Shown: positions 35,458 to 46,689, counted from the stretch's first letter. The stretch: DNA of 64,000 nucleotides from Polytrichum commune (GCA_950295325.1 OX485804.1:12834001-12898000); one strand, 5' to 3'. A program made the numbers and translations. Notes: generated by a model not told the origin, from the letters alone.

Positions 35458-36150
35458 ACATGTTGCAGATTTATCTGCTGCATTTTTTTTTTAATGATTC
35501 TGGATTCTTGCATTACCTCAATACCCAGTAATTAGGTGAGGTGATCAGATGAGCTATACATTCTGGAGTGCGAGGGGCTTGTGATGAGGTTGGGCATGGA
35601 GAAACGATTGTAGGGTTGTGAATTGGATCAAAAGAAAACCAGAAGAGGTGTGAGGAGGATGTGTGATTGGGATTCGATTCAGAGGCCACTGCAATGGGAT
35701 GATGCAACACGGTTTGGTGCATTCTTTCTGACCTTTCCAAAATATAGAGGTTCTGGATAATTTGGCCTTTTCATACACCCGGAGAGCGGTTTGGGTTTAG
35801 CCTGGATTGTCTGAACGTGTACCTGTTGCAAATTTATCTACTGCATGTCTGCGACATCCTTTGCGTTAGCTCCATATCCATGAGATGAGCTACTGATGGT
35901 GCGATTCTGGAGTGTGAGGGGCTTGTGATGAGGTTGGGCATGTGTGTTGGCATGGAGAAATGATTGTAGGTGTAACTTGGTTTTCAAGAAAACCTCAAGA
36001 GATGTGAGGAGGATATGTGATTGGAATCTGAGAGGCAACTGCAATGGGATGCTGCAAATTGGGTTGGTGCCTTCGTTCTGATCCCTCGAAGTAGACGTTT
36101 TGGCCTTTTCATACAGCCAAAGTGCACCACAAGTGACAGTTTCGGGCGGT
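35451..36150. repeat. Tandem duplication of about 350 bp
   Basis: The stretch from about 35451 recurs from about 35816. Shared blocks include GTTGCA-ATTTATCTGCTGCA-like, GGGGCTTGTGATGAGGTTGG, GAGGAGGAT-TGTGATTGG, CTGCAATGGGATG and TTTGGCCTTTTCATACA. The copies are clearly diverged. Confidence 0.75.
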
Positions 36151-36425
36151 TCAGGCGTCATAACCACATACATTGTTCCTTCATTGTCACGAGTAAGGTA
36201 CGTACAGTTGCTGCAACCAGGCCAGCTGCCTTTACTTAAGGAGACGTCTTTGTTTCCATGCATAGAAGAGAATAACATCACGTGTTTCGAGCTCATTGTC
36301 TGTTTTTTTGCCGGCACACAATCAGGAGACTTTTTGACTTGCTGTGGAATAAGGACACAGTTTAGCCACATTGCACAGAAAAGGAGGTTCGAATGTGGTT
36401 CGGTGTGTTTAGTGTTCCATTTCAT
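35838..36425 (-). CDS. Unrecognised 195-codon open frame, possibly a duplicated exon region
   Basis: A minus-strand frame runs from an ATG at 36425 to a stop at 35838. Its middle, CTYLTRDNEGTMYVVMTPEP followed by PETVTCGALWLYEKAK, looks like a genuine protein segment. The tail (LYEKAK...IPLQLPL...AQPHHKPLTLQN) recurs in a similar minus-strand frame in the other tandem copy (35778-35554), so the frame was partly kept after duplication. I cannot assign a family. It may be exons of a small gene divergent from the phospholipase gene, or a relic. Confidence 0.3.
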   Translation of the reverse strand: MKWNTKHTEPHSNLLFCAMWLNCVLIPQQVKKSPDCVPAKKQTMSSKHVMLFSSMHGNKDVSLSKGSWPGCSNCTYLTRDNEGTMYVVMTPEPPETVTCGALWLYEKAKTSTSRDQNEGTNPICSIPLQLPLRFQSHILLTSLEVFLKTKLHLQSFLHANTHAQPHHKPLTLQNRTISSSSHGYGANAKDVADMQ

Positions 36426-36807
36426 CCGAACCAAAGGACTACGAGTGGAAAATGAACTTCAGCTGTATTTTTATAGTAGTGAGTGGTTATCCGATTTCTG
36501 CAATCTGGCTGGAATGCAACATGGATAGGTTAGCCCTACTTACATTCTTATCGGCGGCGGCAGATTGAAGCCATAGGTTGTCTCTATCTCTCAATAGAAA
36601 ATTTCACAACTTACCCTCAATGCCGAGCTTAGCGGTGAATCGTGATGTGGAAAGTATAGAGAGGAGGGACGTTCAAATTCGTATTTCTATTCCTTGCTGA
36701 AACTCAAGAAAGGAAATAATTGACAATATGTTTCAGCAAAGCAGGCTATTCTGATCATTTTCCAGACTTATGCGTTTTCTTGTTGTGCATTCTCTTCAGA
36801 TAGCGCC

Positions 36808-36831
36808 ATGGTGGAGAAATCATTGTCGTGA
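36808..36831 (+). promoter_or_regulatory. Upstream open reading frame in the phospholipase leader
   Basis: ATGGTGGAG opens a seven-codon frame ending in TGA at 36829-36831, 77 bases before the main ATG. Its context is strong (G at -3, G at +4), so it could lower translation of the main frame if it is in the mature leader. A possible splice acceptor (TCTTCAG at about 36793-36799) lies just upstream. Confidence 0.45.
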
Positions 36832-36908
36832 CAAGATTGTTGGCTGCCCCTGGAGCTCCATTGGACAAGATATCCAAGCTGCACGTTGATTTGAGATTCA
36901 GGCTCACT

Positions 36909-39731
36909 ATGATCACTATGAAGAAATATTCCAGGAGGTGCTCAACGAAGGGCAATGCTGGTCATGTGCTGCCACATGAGCCAGAGAGGAGGATTTTGTA
37001 CAGCTTGCACAGGACTTTTATAAGCTTCTTCTTCTGTTCGGGCTGGTTAATAATCTTCTCGGGTTTGGTGAGCTCGGTGCAGTCTGCGGACCATGGTTTC
37101 ACGAGCCCTATCAAGACAATTGTGGTGTTGGTGATGGAGAATCGGTCGTTTGACCACATGCTTGGGTTCATGAAGAATGACAACCCTGAGATCGATGGCC
37201 TCACGGGTGATGAATCCAACCCCAAGAACTTGACAGACCTAAACTCCAAGCAAGTGTTTGTGAACAAAAATGCCATGTATGTGGCAGCCGGAGATCCAGG
37301 GCACTCATTCCAAGCAATGACAACGCAGATATTTGGATTGAACAACGAAACTTCAACTCCAATCCCCCCTATGAATGGATTTGCATCGCAAGCTGAAAGC
37401 ATGAAACCCGGGTTCTCGGCCACTGTGATGAGCATGTTCAAGCCAGAAGAGGTATCGGTGTACAGATCACTCACACAGGAATTTGCAGTTTTTGATAAGT
37501 GGTTTGCCTCAGTGCCATCTTCCACACAACCGAACAGGCTCTATGTGCACTCTGCAACTTCACATGGCCTCATGAGTAACAACGAGAATACTCTCAGCCA
37601 AGGGTTACCACAGAAGACAATCTTCGAACTGGTCCAGGAGGCAGGTTTGACATTCGGGATCTACTATCAACAGATTCCCGCCACTCTCTTCTTCCGTAAC
37701 CTCCGACAACCCAAATATGCATCAAACTTCATCCCCTACGACCTCCTCTTCAAGTCACATGCCAAACTTGGGAAGCTGCCAAACTACTCTGTGATTGAAC
37801 AACGCTATTTTGATGTTGTGGGCAGCCCTGCAAATGATGACCATCCAGCCCACGATGTGGCAGAGGGCCAACGGTTTGTGAAGGAGATTTATGAGGCTTT
37901 GAGAAGCTCCCCACAGTGGAATCAAACTCTGTTCCTCATCATTTATGATGAGCATGGTGGATTCTTCGACCATGTGCCAACTCCCACTTCAGGTGTGCCT
38001 AACCCTGATGGCTTGAATGGCTCCGCACCGCCTTACACATTCGACTTCACAAGGTTGGGCGTGCGGGTCCCCACCATTGCCATCTCTCCGTGGATCGAAG
38101 CAGGCACTGGTACATTATCTCCTCATCCCCATTTTTCCTTCATGAATGTTAGTAAATTGTTGACTGACTGCACATTTAGAGTTATCCTTCACTTCAACGG
38201 GACTTTTCGTCGGGAGTCGATCTCCTTTGATTTTCCATTGGTTGTTTTGCATACAACATCCGTAATTTCTTTCCATTTATGGTGTACTAGTGTTTGAATT
38301 TGAATGACGAGTAACCTATTTTCGGTTCATTGAGGGCCAAACTCATTTTAGCACCTCTAATGGCATGCCAGAATGAGTGTGGCCCTCAATGAACTGATAT
38401 AGAATGCTTTTCGTTCAAGCTTTCACGTTACTGTACCTTCAAACACGCACCGAAAACTTACTGGAACATGGAAGGTGTTGTGTGCAAAACAATCCGTTAC
38501 TTCTGACCAAATTGACAGTCCTGTTCGACGGTGATGTCTCCAACCTCATGGTCCTCACATTTGAGTCATTCCAAGCTCACTGGACTTCGTCGGTACTAGA
38601 TTCAAGAAGGTAATGTAAAGCAGCATGCTCCTCATGATCGGATACCTCTTTTAGATGAGATTGAATTCAGTGGAGAATATGGAAAGTGGCTTGCTGGCCA
38701 CGTTGTGTATCACAGAGTCATGGGCTACTGAGGCACTTAACACAATGTGGCTATCCTTGCTTACTGTGAATTACTTCCAGTAGGCCTGCGATGTCTCCGC
38801 TGAACTTTCAAGAATCAAAACAGATCTTGTTTCATCTGACCTAATTTACACCCTCCTGGTCTACCGGACACAAACTAACTTATAGAGTGGAATTATCTCA
38901 CACAGTGACTTACGAGTAAATTAACTTATACATGCACGACAGTTTGTTCTTGCCTACATGGTAAATTCATCCCAAATGGATACCTCCAAATTATTTTTGG
39001 GTCTCTTGTGCTAATTCCGGACTCTTTGGATCAGATTAAAATTTTATTTTGTGTGCTATGATGTAGTTGTCAACTGCATTTTCTTACCTTAGGTTGTAAT
39101 CTGATGGCATTTCTTGTTTTGTGATAGCACGTTTGAATTGTTTTTGCATCGAGTATTTAACATCAATCACAACAATTAATAGCATTTGTGATTCATGGCA
39201 GTCGTGCATGGTGCGACGGGACCGACACCAACTTCGCAGTATGAGCATTCATCCATTCCAGCCACAGTCAGCAAGCTGTTCCACCTTACAAAAGCACCCT
39301 TGACATCCAGGGACAAGTGGGCGGGTACTTTTGAAGGCGTTCTGACTCGCACGACCCCTCGCACGGATTGCCCAGGTTTGCAATTCTTCCACTTCGTTTA
39401 ATTTCGAGCCAGTCTGCCTTCCACTTACGATTTAGTGTTTACAAAGTAGGGTTCGGGCCCATCCTTGGTTAATTAATGTATGAAACTGGTTTCTGCAGTG
39501 ATACTGCCAGCTCCACCCACAACGCTCCGTGCCACATCCATAAATCAGTATGCGGCATTGTCTGAATTCCAGGAGGAGATGATCGTGCTTGCATCAACTT
39601 TGAAGGGTGATCATGACATTCCGATGTCACCGTCTCCACAAGTGGTGACTAACACCATGAAAGTCATTGATGGTTACCATTATGTTATGGAAGCGGTGAA
39701 TGCGTACTTTGCAAACATCGGCAGGACCTAA
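36909..39731 (+). CDS. NPC: Non-specific phospholipase C (phosphoesterase family)
   Basis: Three exons, 36909-38109, 39202-39375 and 39499-39731, join in phase with GT/AG introns and give 535 residues, like plant NPC proteins (about 510-535). The open frame extends further 5', but with no ATG after the in-frame TAG at 36801; ATGs at 36909 and 36918 are both possible starts. A hydrophobic stretch at 37-56 is a likely signal or anchor segment, though it follows an unusually long 28-36 residue polar leader. Family motifs follow: E77-N78-R-S-F-D, T206-Q-P-N-R210, D347-E-H-G-G with D354-H355, [10 protein letters not shown], then [12 protein letters not shown] and RTDCP in exon 2. NPCs hydrolyse phosphatidylcholine and other phospholipids to diacylglycerol in phosphate-starvation and hormone signalling. 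The AP2 gene downstream is tail-to-tail. The last exon has a broken duplicate at 43.9 kb. Confidence 0.93.
38325..38394 (+). repeat. Inverted repeat (hairpin) in NPC intron 1
   Basis: Arms 38325-38352 and 38367-38394 pair at about 25 of 28 positions around a 14-base loop. The outer half is perfect (GTTCATTGAGGGCCA against TGGCCCTCAATGAAC). It may be a tiny MITE or a small-RNA hairpin. Confidence 0.75.
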
Positions 39732-40861
39732 CCTTGATGCATATATTAGGCATCACATATATATGTGATATGAGCAAAATCATCATATTTCCAGTGTAGA
39801 ACGTCCACAAAGGTAGTTGTAAGAAATTTCACCATGGTTTTCAGTAAGCACTTGGCAGTTTTGAAGGGGGCATGATTCAACGTAGACTCTCTTTGACAAA
39901 TCGTTGCAGGTTACAGTTCCAAGTAGTCACATGAATGTATATACGTCAATATATTCAAATGCCAAGAGCTCTGCTTAAAAATAATCCCCAATCGATCACT
40001 TTGTCAAACGGACCACTTGCTGCTCTTATTGCTGAGAATTCAGTGTCAATTAACTCTGTTAACATTCCTTTGCTTAAATCAGTTAAGAATAGCCAGATCC
40101 AAATACCACAAACAGCACCACTCAAAGTTTCAGAATTGTTTGGTGAAATTCTGTACTTATGCAAATTTTTGTTTACATCTTCTCTGAACAGATTGCAACC
40201 AGATTGAAGCATTGTACTCTAGATAGAGATGAAGCTGCTCCGACTAAAGATTGACACAGTGCAATGATGCTTTGCTGTGTGAGGATTGAGCAATTTAATC
40301 ACATCATAATGCTAGCTTGATGTTTTGTTGTCCTGAATACAAAAAGCGCATTAGGTATGTAAGATGCCCACATCTTGAATTTTCTTTTGCAAGTGCCTTT
40401 GAATTTTTTATGTGGAAGACATTGGTATTTTCTGACGTGGAAAAATGTTCCAGATTTGATATAACAAAATAGCTCCTTGGATGCCGGACACCCTTGTGCA
40501 CTAGGATACCAAGTCCTGAGAATGAAGTATCAAAGGCAGGAAGTGGCTATTACAGTCAAATTAAGAGCGGTACCACTTGTGTATTTGTGTAATTTGCTTG
40601 TTGAACCATACAAATAAGGATCTGTGAGTTGAAACAAGGGAAGTTAAATTCACTCTCTGTACACAAAGAGCTTAGTTTGCACCTGTTGTACGACACTAAA
40701 GGACCAATGAATTGATCCATACTGTTTGTTCTCATTGCTCTTCACGTATCCCAATTTCTTCAGAACCTCGACATCTACTGTGTAAAATGTCGAGTGAATG
40801 ATGGGCCCTCGGCCATACAATGATAAGAGAAAACTTGACATAGGGAAGAAATGTGATCTAC

Positions 40862-41180
40862 AGCTCCTACAGATAGGTGATTGCTTGAGTCGAACTGTCT
40901 TACAAGGCAGGTTGGAGGCTTACTCTTCACTTACCTGGGTGGGGTTGATCTCATGGATTCCTACGAGGTAAAAAATTTCAATTTCAAAAATTTAAAGTGT
41001 GTCAATGTTCGAAATCCACTTACAACAAGTCCTACCAGTATATTTATCATCTCAGCTCCTTCTGATATTTTCGGTCACAAAAAGTTGCTAATCCAAAAAT
41101 CAGTGACCGCAACCAAGGTCGAAAACTACACGTCACGATTTATAACAAGGGTTGTTGTAATAAGAGCAACCACCTTAAAA
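40862..41180 (+). repeat. Shared patch downstream of AP2 gene A (SINE-like head)
   Basis: The patch GGTGATTGCTTGAGTCG... then GGCAGGTTGGAGGCTTAC and ACCTGGGTGGGGTTGAT resembles box A/box B spacing of a tRNA-derived SINE; the version at 46.7 kb has GATTGCTCGAGTGGT and GGCTCGATCCC. Copies lie at about 46690-47000 and, partly, at 59948-60240. Because the similarity continues into flanking DNA, part of it reflects the segmental duplication rather than separate insertions. Confidence 0.5.
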
Positions 41181-41558
41181 AATTCTCAGTCATGAAACAT
41201 ATCATAATGTGTCGACCATGCTACAGCCTAGCAAATATGCATCCTAAAGGGTTTATCTACATAGAGAACTCCATCACTGCAAATAAGTTGGTACAACTGA
41301 AAGCGTTCATCTCCAAGTTTCATTGTGATTCCACAACCTACAACCTGTTCACCAATACGGAACAATGTCGGCAACGCAACTGAAACCATATTAGAGATAT
41401 TTGCATGACATCCCTTCAACCTAGGACATAAATCCACTAGTAGGATCCACCGAGAAACTGAATTCCCACTCGAAGGAGCTTGTTGCGGATCCAATGGCAT
41501 ACCATCAACATCAAATTTAAGCATCCCATTCAAACATTATAGCTATCAACAAATTTTC

Positions 41559-42392
41559 TCAATTGGCTGGTTGAATGTACAGTTGAGTTGGAGGCACTAG
41601 GTCGCGAGAGCCTTCAAAATTCAGAGTGGTCTGTTTTCCATGATAGATAGCCGCAACATCAAATGCTCGAGCAGCTTCCTCTTGAGTGTCAAAGTTACCG
41701 ATCCACGCCTTCTTTTGTTTACGGAGCCAGATTTCAGCAACCCAAGGATGCTTTCGTTCGGGCCGCCAGCGCACTCCTTTGTAACGTCGGATTGGTCCAC
41801 ATAATTGCTGTTCCAACTCTTGAGCCATCTGACGTGTGATTGTTCTTTGAATGACCCATGGTCTTCGATGATCTTGTGCCACAAATTGTGTTCCGTGAAG
41901 ATCAAACACGTTTGACTGAAGAGCCACATGCACATCCACATTGTTTGCATGTTTCCAAGCAGCAAATGCATTGGTGTAATATGTAGACAACAAACATGCA
42001 TGTCTTTGTACAATCGATGTCTCAAGTGTCGGATTTGTGCTGAAAGGCTTGGGCAAAGGCCTAAAACTACCACAACGATCGTACGTGACCGAGTCGTACA
42101 TAATAGAATGTTGGGGTTTGATGGAGGATAGAACAATTTTATCGCGTAGATTTCCATTGTTTGTCGACGACATGAATACCCTCGAGCCCAACCCAAGGAT
42201 GGTCTTCAGGAGCACACTTATGAAGTGAGTTCCTACATTCTGGGGAATAGAGTTTTGACTGTCCTTTGGAGTTATCAAAACAATATCTTGGAAAACATGA
42301 TACGTATCGTTCAATTGCGCCGTTACTTCGAGTCTATAAGATCCATTTTCTAACGCTGATCCTCTTCCAAATGTCACCTTTTTGTAATCCAT
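41559..42392 (-). CDS. AP2/ERF-domain transcription factor, copy A
   Basis: A single minus-strand exon encodes 277 residues from an ATG at 42392 to a TGA at 41561-41559. The frame stays open further upstream, but the first codon there is TTG and a TGA follows. A single AP2 domain occupies residues 203-260: RYKGVRWRPERKHPWVAEI (strand region that contacts DNA), then WIGNFDTQEEAARAFDVAAI (helix region) and NF at the end. The 200 residues before it match no domain I recognise, but are kept in copy B. AP2/ERF proteins bind GCC-box or DRE-like DNA and regulate stress and development; a target cannot be inferred. The CGPI-RRYKGVRW layout with a C-terminal domain is unusual for small ERFs. An upstream exon remains possible, because similarity to copy B continues past the ATG. 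Confidence 0.82.
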   Translation of the reverse strand: MDYKKVTFGRGSALENGSYRLEVTAQLNDTYHVFQDIVLITPKDSQNSIPQNVGTHFISVLLKTILGLGSRVFMSSTNNGNLRDKIVLSSIKPQHSIMYDSVTYDRCGSFRPLPKPFSTNPTLETSIVQRHACLLSTYYTNAFAAWKHANNVDVHVALQSNVFDLHGTQFVAQDHRRPWVIQRTITRQMAQELEQQLCGPIRRYKGVRWRPERKHPWVAEIWLRKQKKAWIGNFDTQEEAARAFDVAAIYHGKQTTLNFEGSRDLVPPTQLYIQPAN

Positions 42393-42552
42393 GCCTATAA
42401 ACACTAGATTGTTGCACTCCAATGATTGTGACCAGCAGCCTTCAATAGCTCAAGGTTTTATGCCGTGCTTATCCAAATCCACTTGCAACTGCACATTGTC
42501 GACCAATCGATCACTTAGTAAACTCGTGCCTTATTCTAGCGAACACATCACT

Positions 42553-43410
42553 GCTTATTGGTAAATTTGATAGAGAAAAGTTGGATTTGTAAGTTTAAAG
42601 GCAAGTCCAAACCAAGTTTTGAATGATCAAGCTGGTACCCTCCCTCTCTGCACTATACGACTAATGAGAGGAAAGTGGATGATGAGCTGGGATAGCAAAG
42701 TGACATCCACTTATTCAAATCATTTATAAGTCATAATTGGTCTAACCTATGGACAAAATCTGGAGGCTATGGGTGAAACGTTTCAATAAAAATATGGTTT
42801 TTGGTAAAATGCACAAGAAACTGCTCTCCACGTAGATGAGTGACCACTTCTACAGCTCACACACACACACACACTGGTCTCTCCCAAGGATTTGAAACAC
42901 AAAAGCCTAGTTCAAACTTCATGTGCAATTGCAATGCGCAGAGCGAGACAGAAGAACTTCAAGATTACGCCGCGAGATCTAAAGGTGGAGAATGGAGATA
43001 ATCAAGGACTATATATGAGTATGTAGTTGGCAAGGATGGAGCTCCGAGTTCTAAGTGAGAAGATCAACTTGCTCCACCCAATTATATTTTGTTGCAATTC
43101 TTTTCAAATAACTCAAAGAATGTGAAGTTGTCTATCTTTGACTTTGTTGTGCTCTTCGCACTTCTTAGTATCCCAAATTGAATTGTATATATTATCTTTC
43201 AGTATATATATATATATATAGTGACCTCACTTTTAAGTCCTCATCGACAGTCCATCCTATTGTACTAAGCTTCACCTTGTTTAATTTGAAATGTTTCACT
43301 TGCCCAAAGTCAATCATCAACATGCCATGGATCCTTATGTAGACCCTCAACGTATTCATACATCATGGGCCAGCTTGTGGGTTTTGAGAACCTATCTTTT
43401 CCAATATACT
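42553..43410. other. Upstream region of AP2 gene A
   Basis: Probably holds the AP2 A promoter. Microsatellites (AC)n at about 42859-42875 and (AT)n at about 43204-43220 are present. No further gene is seen. Confidence 0.45.
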
Positions 43411-43790
43411 GCACTAAATATTGTATTTAGTGTCACCAATTACATTTTGTCTTGCTCAATACTAATTGTAGAACCGCCCGTACAGTGTCACCAACATTAA
43501 ATGCAAACCAAGCATTATTTGTCAATCCTTGTAGGAAAAATGGGACATGAGCATAGATTTACAATGTTGTAATTATTGCCACTCATTAAACGATTTCAAT
43601 TATCCATGACAATATTTAAGATGCTGAATATATCGAATCTTGTTTCAATAATTGACATTTGAATTAACTAAAAGTAAGTTGGGATGACAACACTTGTCAA
43701 GATATACATAAGAAGTGCCATTACAAAAGTTACCACAATGACATAAAATACCATTTGACACTAAATAAATACGATTTTTAGTGTAAGTTT
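43411..43790. repeat. Dispersed repeat with ATTGTATTTAGTGTCACC end
   Basis: About 380 bp similar over most of their length to 63560-63945 (shared: ATTGTATTTAGTGTCACC, TGCTCAAT-CTAATTG, AACCGCCC, TTTACAATGTTGTAATTA, GCCACAATGA-ATAAAATACC). An inverted part of the same family flanks the hAT MITE at 49.0-49.7 kb. Probably a non-autonomous DNA transposon. Confidence 0.65.
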
Positions 43791-43867
43791 ATGTCAAGAG
43801 TACTGATCAGGTACACACACTTTATGTTTAAGAAACACTTAAGTGCATTATCCATAGATCATTTTTA

Positions 43868-44060
43868 TGCAGCATAGTCTGAATTCCAGGAGGAGACGAT
43901 CGTGCTTGTGTCAACTCTGAAGGGCGGCCACAACATTTCAATGTCACCAGCGCACAAGTGGTGACTAACACCATCATGTTCAAAGTCATTTATGGCTAGC
44001 ACTATGTTACGGATGCACTGTGTGTGTACTTTGCAAATGTGCAGGCAGAATTTAAACCTT
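43868..44060 (+). pseudogene. Broken copy of the last NPC exon
   Basis: This stretch matches NPC exon 3 (39546-39735) with TCTGAATTCCAGGAGGAGA and GTGGTGACTAACACCAT in common, but it has a TAG where the intact gene has TTG (codon before SEFQEE), plus indels. There are no upstream exons. It is the left end of segmental copy B and is not functional. Confidence 0.85.
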
Positions 44061-45319
44061 GATGCATATTCTATTTATCATATAAAGTTATAATATGCAC
44101 AAATTAGCTGTGCCTTACGCAGAGTAAAGTACCGGTGAATGACGTCCATGACGGTAAGTGTTTTCATTAAGTGAATGGTAGTTCTGAAGCAGGGGCATGA
44201 TTTGAACTAGACTCTTTTGTAAAGTCTCAAGACTTTGAGAAACTGTTGCAGGTTACAGTCACATGACGATATTCTATACAATATTGGTATGATGTCAAAT
44301 GCCATAAGCTCTGCTTTAAACTGACCTCAATTTGTCAGTTGGCAGACATACCACATCTTGCTCTTACGGCTGATAATTCGGTGTCAATTAACTCCGTTAA
44401 CATTCCACTGTTCAATACAGTCAAGAATTTAGCTACCTCCAAATACCACAACCAACAGTTTCACCCAAAGTTCCAGAATTGTTTCGTGAAAATACCGTAC
44501 TTGGTGCATTTTTTCTGAACTGTGGATTGCAACCAAATTGAAGCTCTATACTTGTAGCTCCAATTAGAGACTGACAGAGTGCAACATTACCTTTCTGTGC
44601 CCTTTAAAGTGAGGATCGAGTGATTAATAAAATCGACGGGCATATCCAGGAAAATTATCTTTTGAGAAGTTTTATGTGGAAGACATTGGTGTTTCACAAC
44701 CTGGCAATTGTTCCAGATTTGATATTACAAACCGCTTCTTAACGATGATGGACACAAGCATACGAGTCCTAGGCAATTGACTTACATCATTGGAAACTTC
44801 TCCTATGTAACTAGAAAATTTGCAAACCTAGCATAGTGGTAGTTTTGCATTGTTCTTTCATGGACATGAGATGATTGCCTAGGACTCATGTGTTAGTAAT
44901 GATTTGTGCATTGGCATATCAACTCCTGAGAATCATGAATCATAGGCAGTTGGTGGCCATGGCACTTAAGTCAATAGTGTTACCACTTGTGTCGAACGTA
45001 GTTTACTTGTTAAATATACAAGTAAAAATTCATGAGTCAAAACAGAGGGAAGTTAAATTCACTTCTTGTATACAAAGAGCGGAGTAATAAAAATGAAATA
45101 GTCATATGTGTTTATTAGCACTAGCGTGAGTGGGGTCCGTTCATAACATTACACTGCATGCTCTCAACAATGTTTTGTGGGGGCCGACAGCAGTGTGACT
45201 ATAATTCTGGATGTTATTGTCAAGAGCAAAAATTAAAGAGTGGGACAACTTGAATTGAGAAAGAATGACTCCGTTGGTTACAAGCTTATGACAGTCACCG
45301 AAGACCAACGATTTAATAA

Positions 45320-45515
45320 CACTACAAGGAAATGTGGTCATGGAACACACTTTGTATTTGACACGGTGGTCATCATAACATGACCCCATTGACAAGTATC
45401 AAGTCCAATCTACAATTGTTATAAATTGCATTCGACTCTTGTCGGTGGGGTCATGTGCTAATGACCGTCCTTGTCAAATGAGATGTGTGTTCTAGGACCA
45501 CATTTCCTAGTAGTG
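45320..45515. mobile_element. CACTA-type foldback MITE, 196 bp
   Basis: Starts CACTACAAGGAAATGTGGTC and ends GACCACATTTCCTAGTAGTG, a near-perfect 20-bp terminal inverted repeat of the CACTACAAGAAA type. Inverted similarity continues inward (CATGACCCC against GGGGTCATG). No 3-bp target duplication is evident. Confidence 0.75.
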
Positions 45516-46276
45516 TGGTGACTAGCACAAAGAGTTTATGGTGGCGTTAGGTGTGATGTATTTCCATGTCAAGGGAGGCCACATACGTTTGAAAAGGCCA
45601 GTTTTGAAATGGAGGTTAGTGGGCCAAGGTTAAAAATATAAAATTGAACTTGACATCTACCTGATCTTGAGGAGTTTGGTTTCAAGGTTGGTCCCTCATT
45701 TTTGGTTTAATCCATTTGTTTTCAGCCCCATTTTCAAAGATGGAGGTTTTTAAGCCTCACAAGCTGCCATCTTGGATGGGAGTTGAAAACAAAGGTTTAC
45801 ACGCAATAAAAGAGGGACCAACATGGAATCCAACTTAGCTCCTTAAAGGTTAGGCACATGTAGATTGAACTCGGCATAGATAGATAGATAGATAGAAATT
45901 TCGGCCTTGATTGAGGGCAAGCGTGAATGGCCCCCAAGCTACTTCCACCTTTTGGTGGTGGATTATGTGGAACAAACTAGGTCAAAAGTCACTAGTAATT
46001 TCCCCAATTGGGAATGGGAGGGGCATGGGGGTAGAGTGGGAGGAACACTCCTAGGGGAGGGTGGGAGGCTTGGTTTCAAGTTTGCGATTGTTGAGGTTGA
46101 TGGCAAAGAGGTAGCAAATGGCAGTAGTGAGTAGTTGGGTTCGCAGTTTTGTGGTGTGTCGGGGGGAAGTTTGAAGCGATCGATAAGGGTTTTGAGGGTG
46201 GAGGTGTGAGTTCCTTCTCGTTGATTGACAGCTAGGACAGTTGTTTCTGGAAAACGGTTGTGTACCAATATGTAAA

Positions 46277-46392
46277 TTCCATGTAGTGGAGTTTGATGTT
46301 GATACTCGACACATGTAAATGGGGTCATGTGTTAGTGACCACCCCTGTGTCAAATGGGAACTGTGTTCTAAGACCACGGTCTCCTAGCAGTG
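46277..46392. mobile_element. Right half of a second related MITE
   Basis: GGGGTCATGTGTTAGTGACC through GACCACGGTCTCCTAGCAGTG matches the right half of the MITE ending at 45515. No left half is adjacent, so it may be truncated or the right end of a larger element. Confidence 0.5.
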
Positions 46393-46689
46393 CAGGCACG
46401 GCACCCAAGTTGTGATTTTCGCTACCTTTTAATTAGGCCCAGAACAGCAGACCCAGCCTGTCTAATGTTATGTTCATCCCTTATCCTGACCATTCTCTTA
46501 CAAAGGGAGCTCAATCCATACTGCTTGTAAGGTTTGCATGTGGGAATTGTTCTCATTGCTGTCCGCAGATCCCAATTTCTTCGAATCCTAGACGTCTTAT
46601 TCGAATCCCAAATAACAAGTGGGCAATTCTACCTCAGAGACATTCTGAAAAGAGAAGAGACATCATTGGGAAGAAGTGCCATCTACATC

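Larger units (their letters stand above)
39546..42552. repeat. Segmental duplication, copy A
   Basis: This about 3.0-kb segment runs from inside NPC exon 3, through its 3' flank and the SINE-like patch near 40.9 kb, to just beyond the AP2 gene start. The same order is found at 43868-48362. Copy A holds the intact NPC end. Confidence 0.85.

Noticed and set aside
36828..36908. Longer NPC N-terminus starting at 36828
   Set aside because: The codon at 36828 is GTG and no in-frame ATG exists after the TAG at 36801; the first usable ATG is 36909.
41928..42228. Plus-strand frames opposite AP2 copy A, with a similar one at 47771-48088 opposite copy B
   Set aside because: They are antisense shadows of the AP2 coding sequences and carry no domain.
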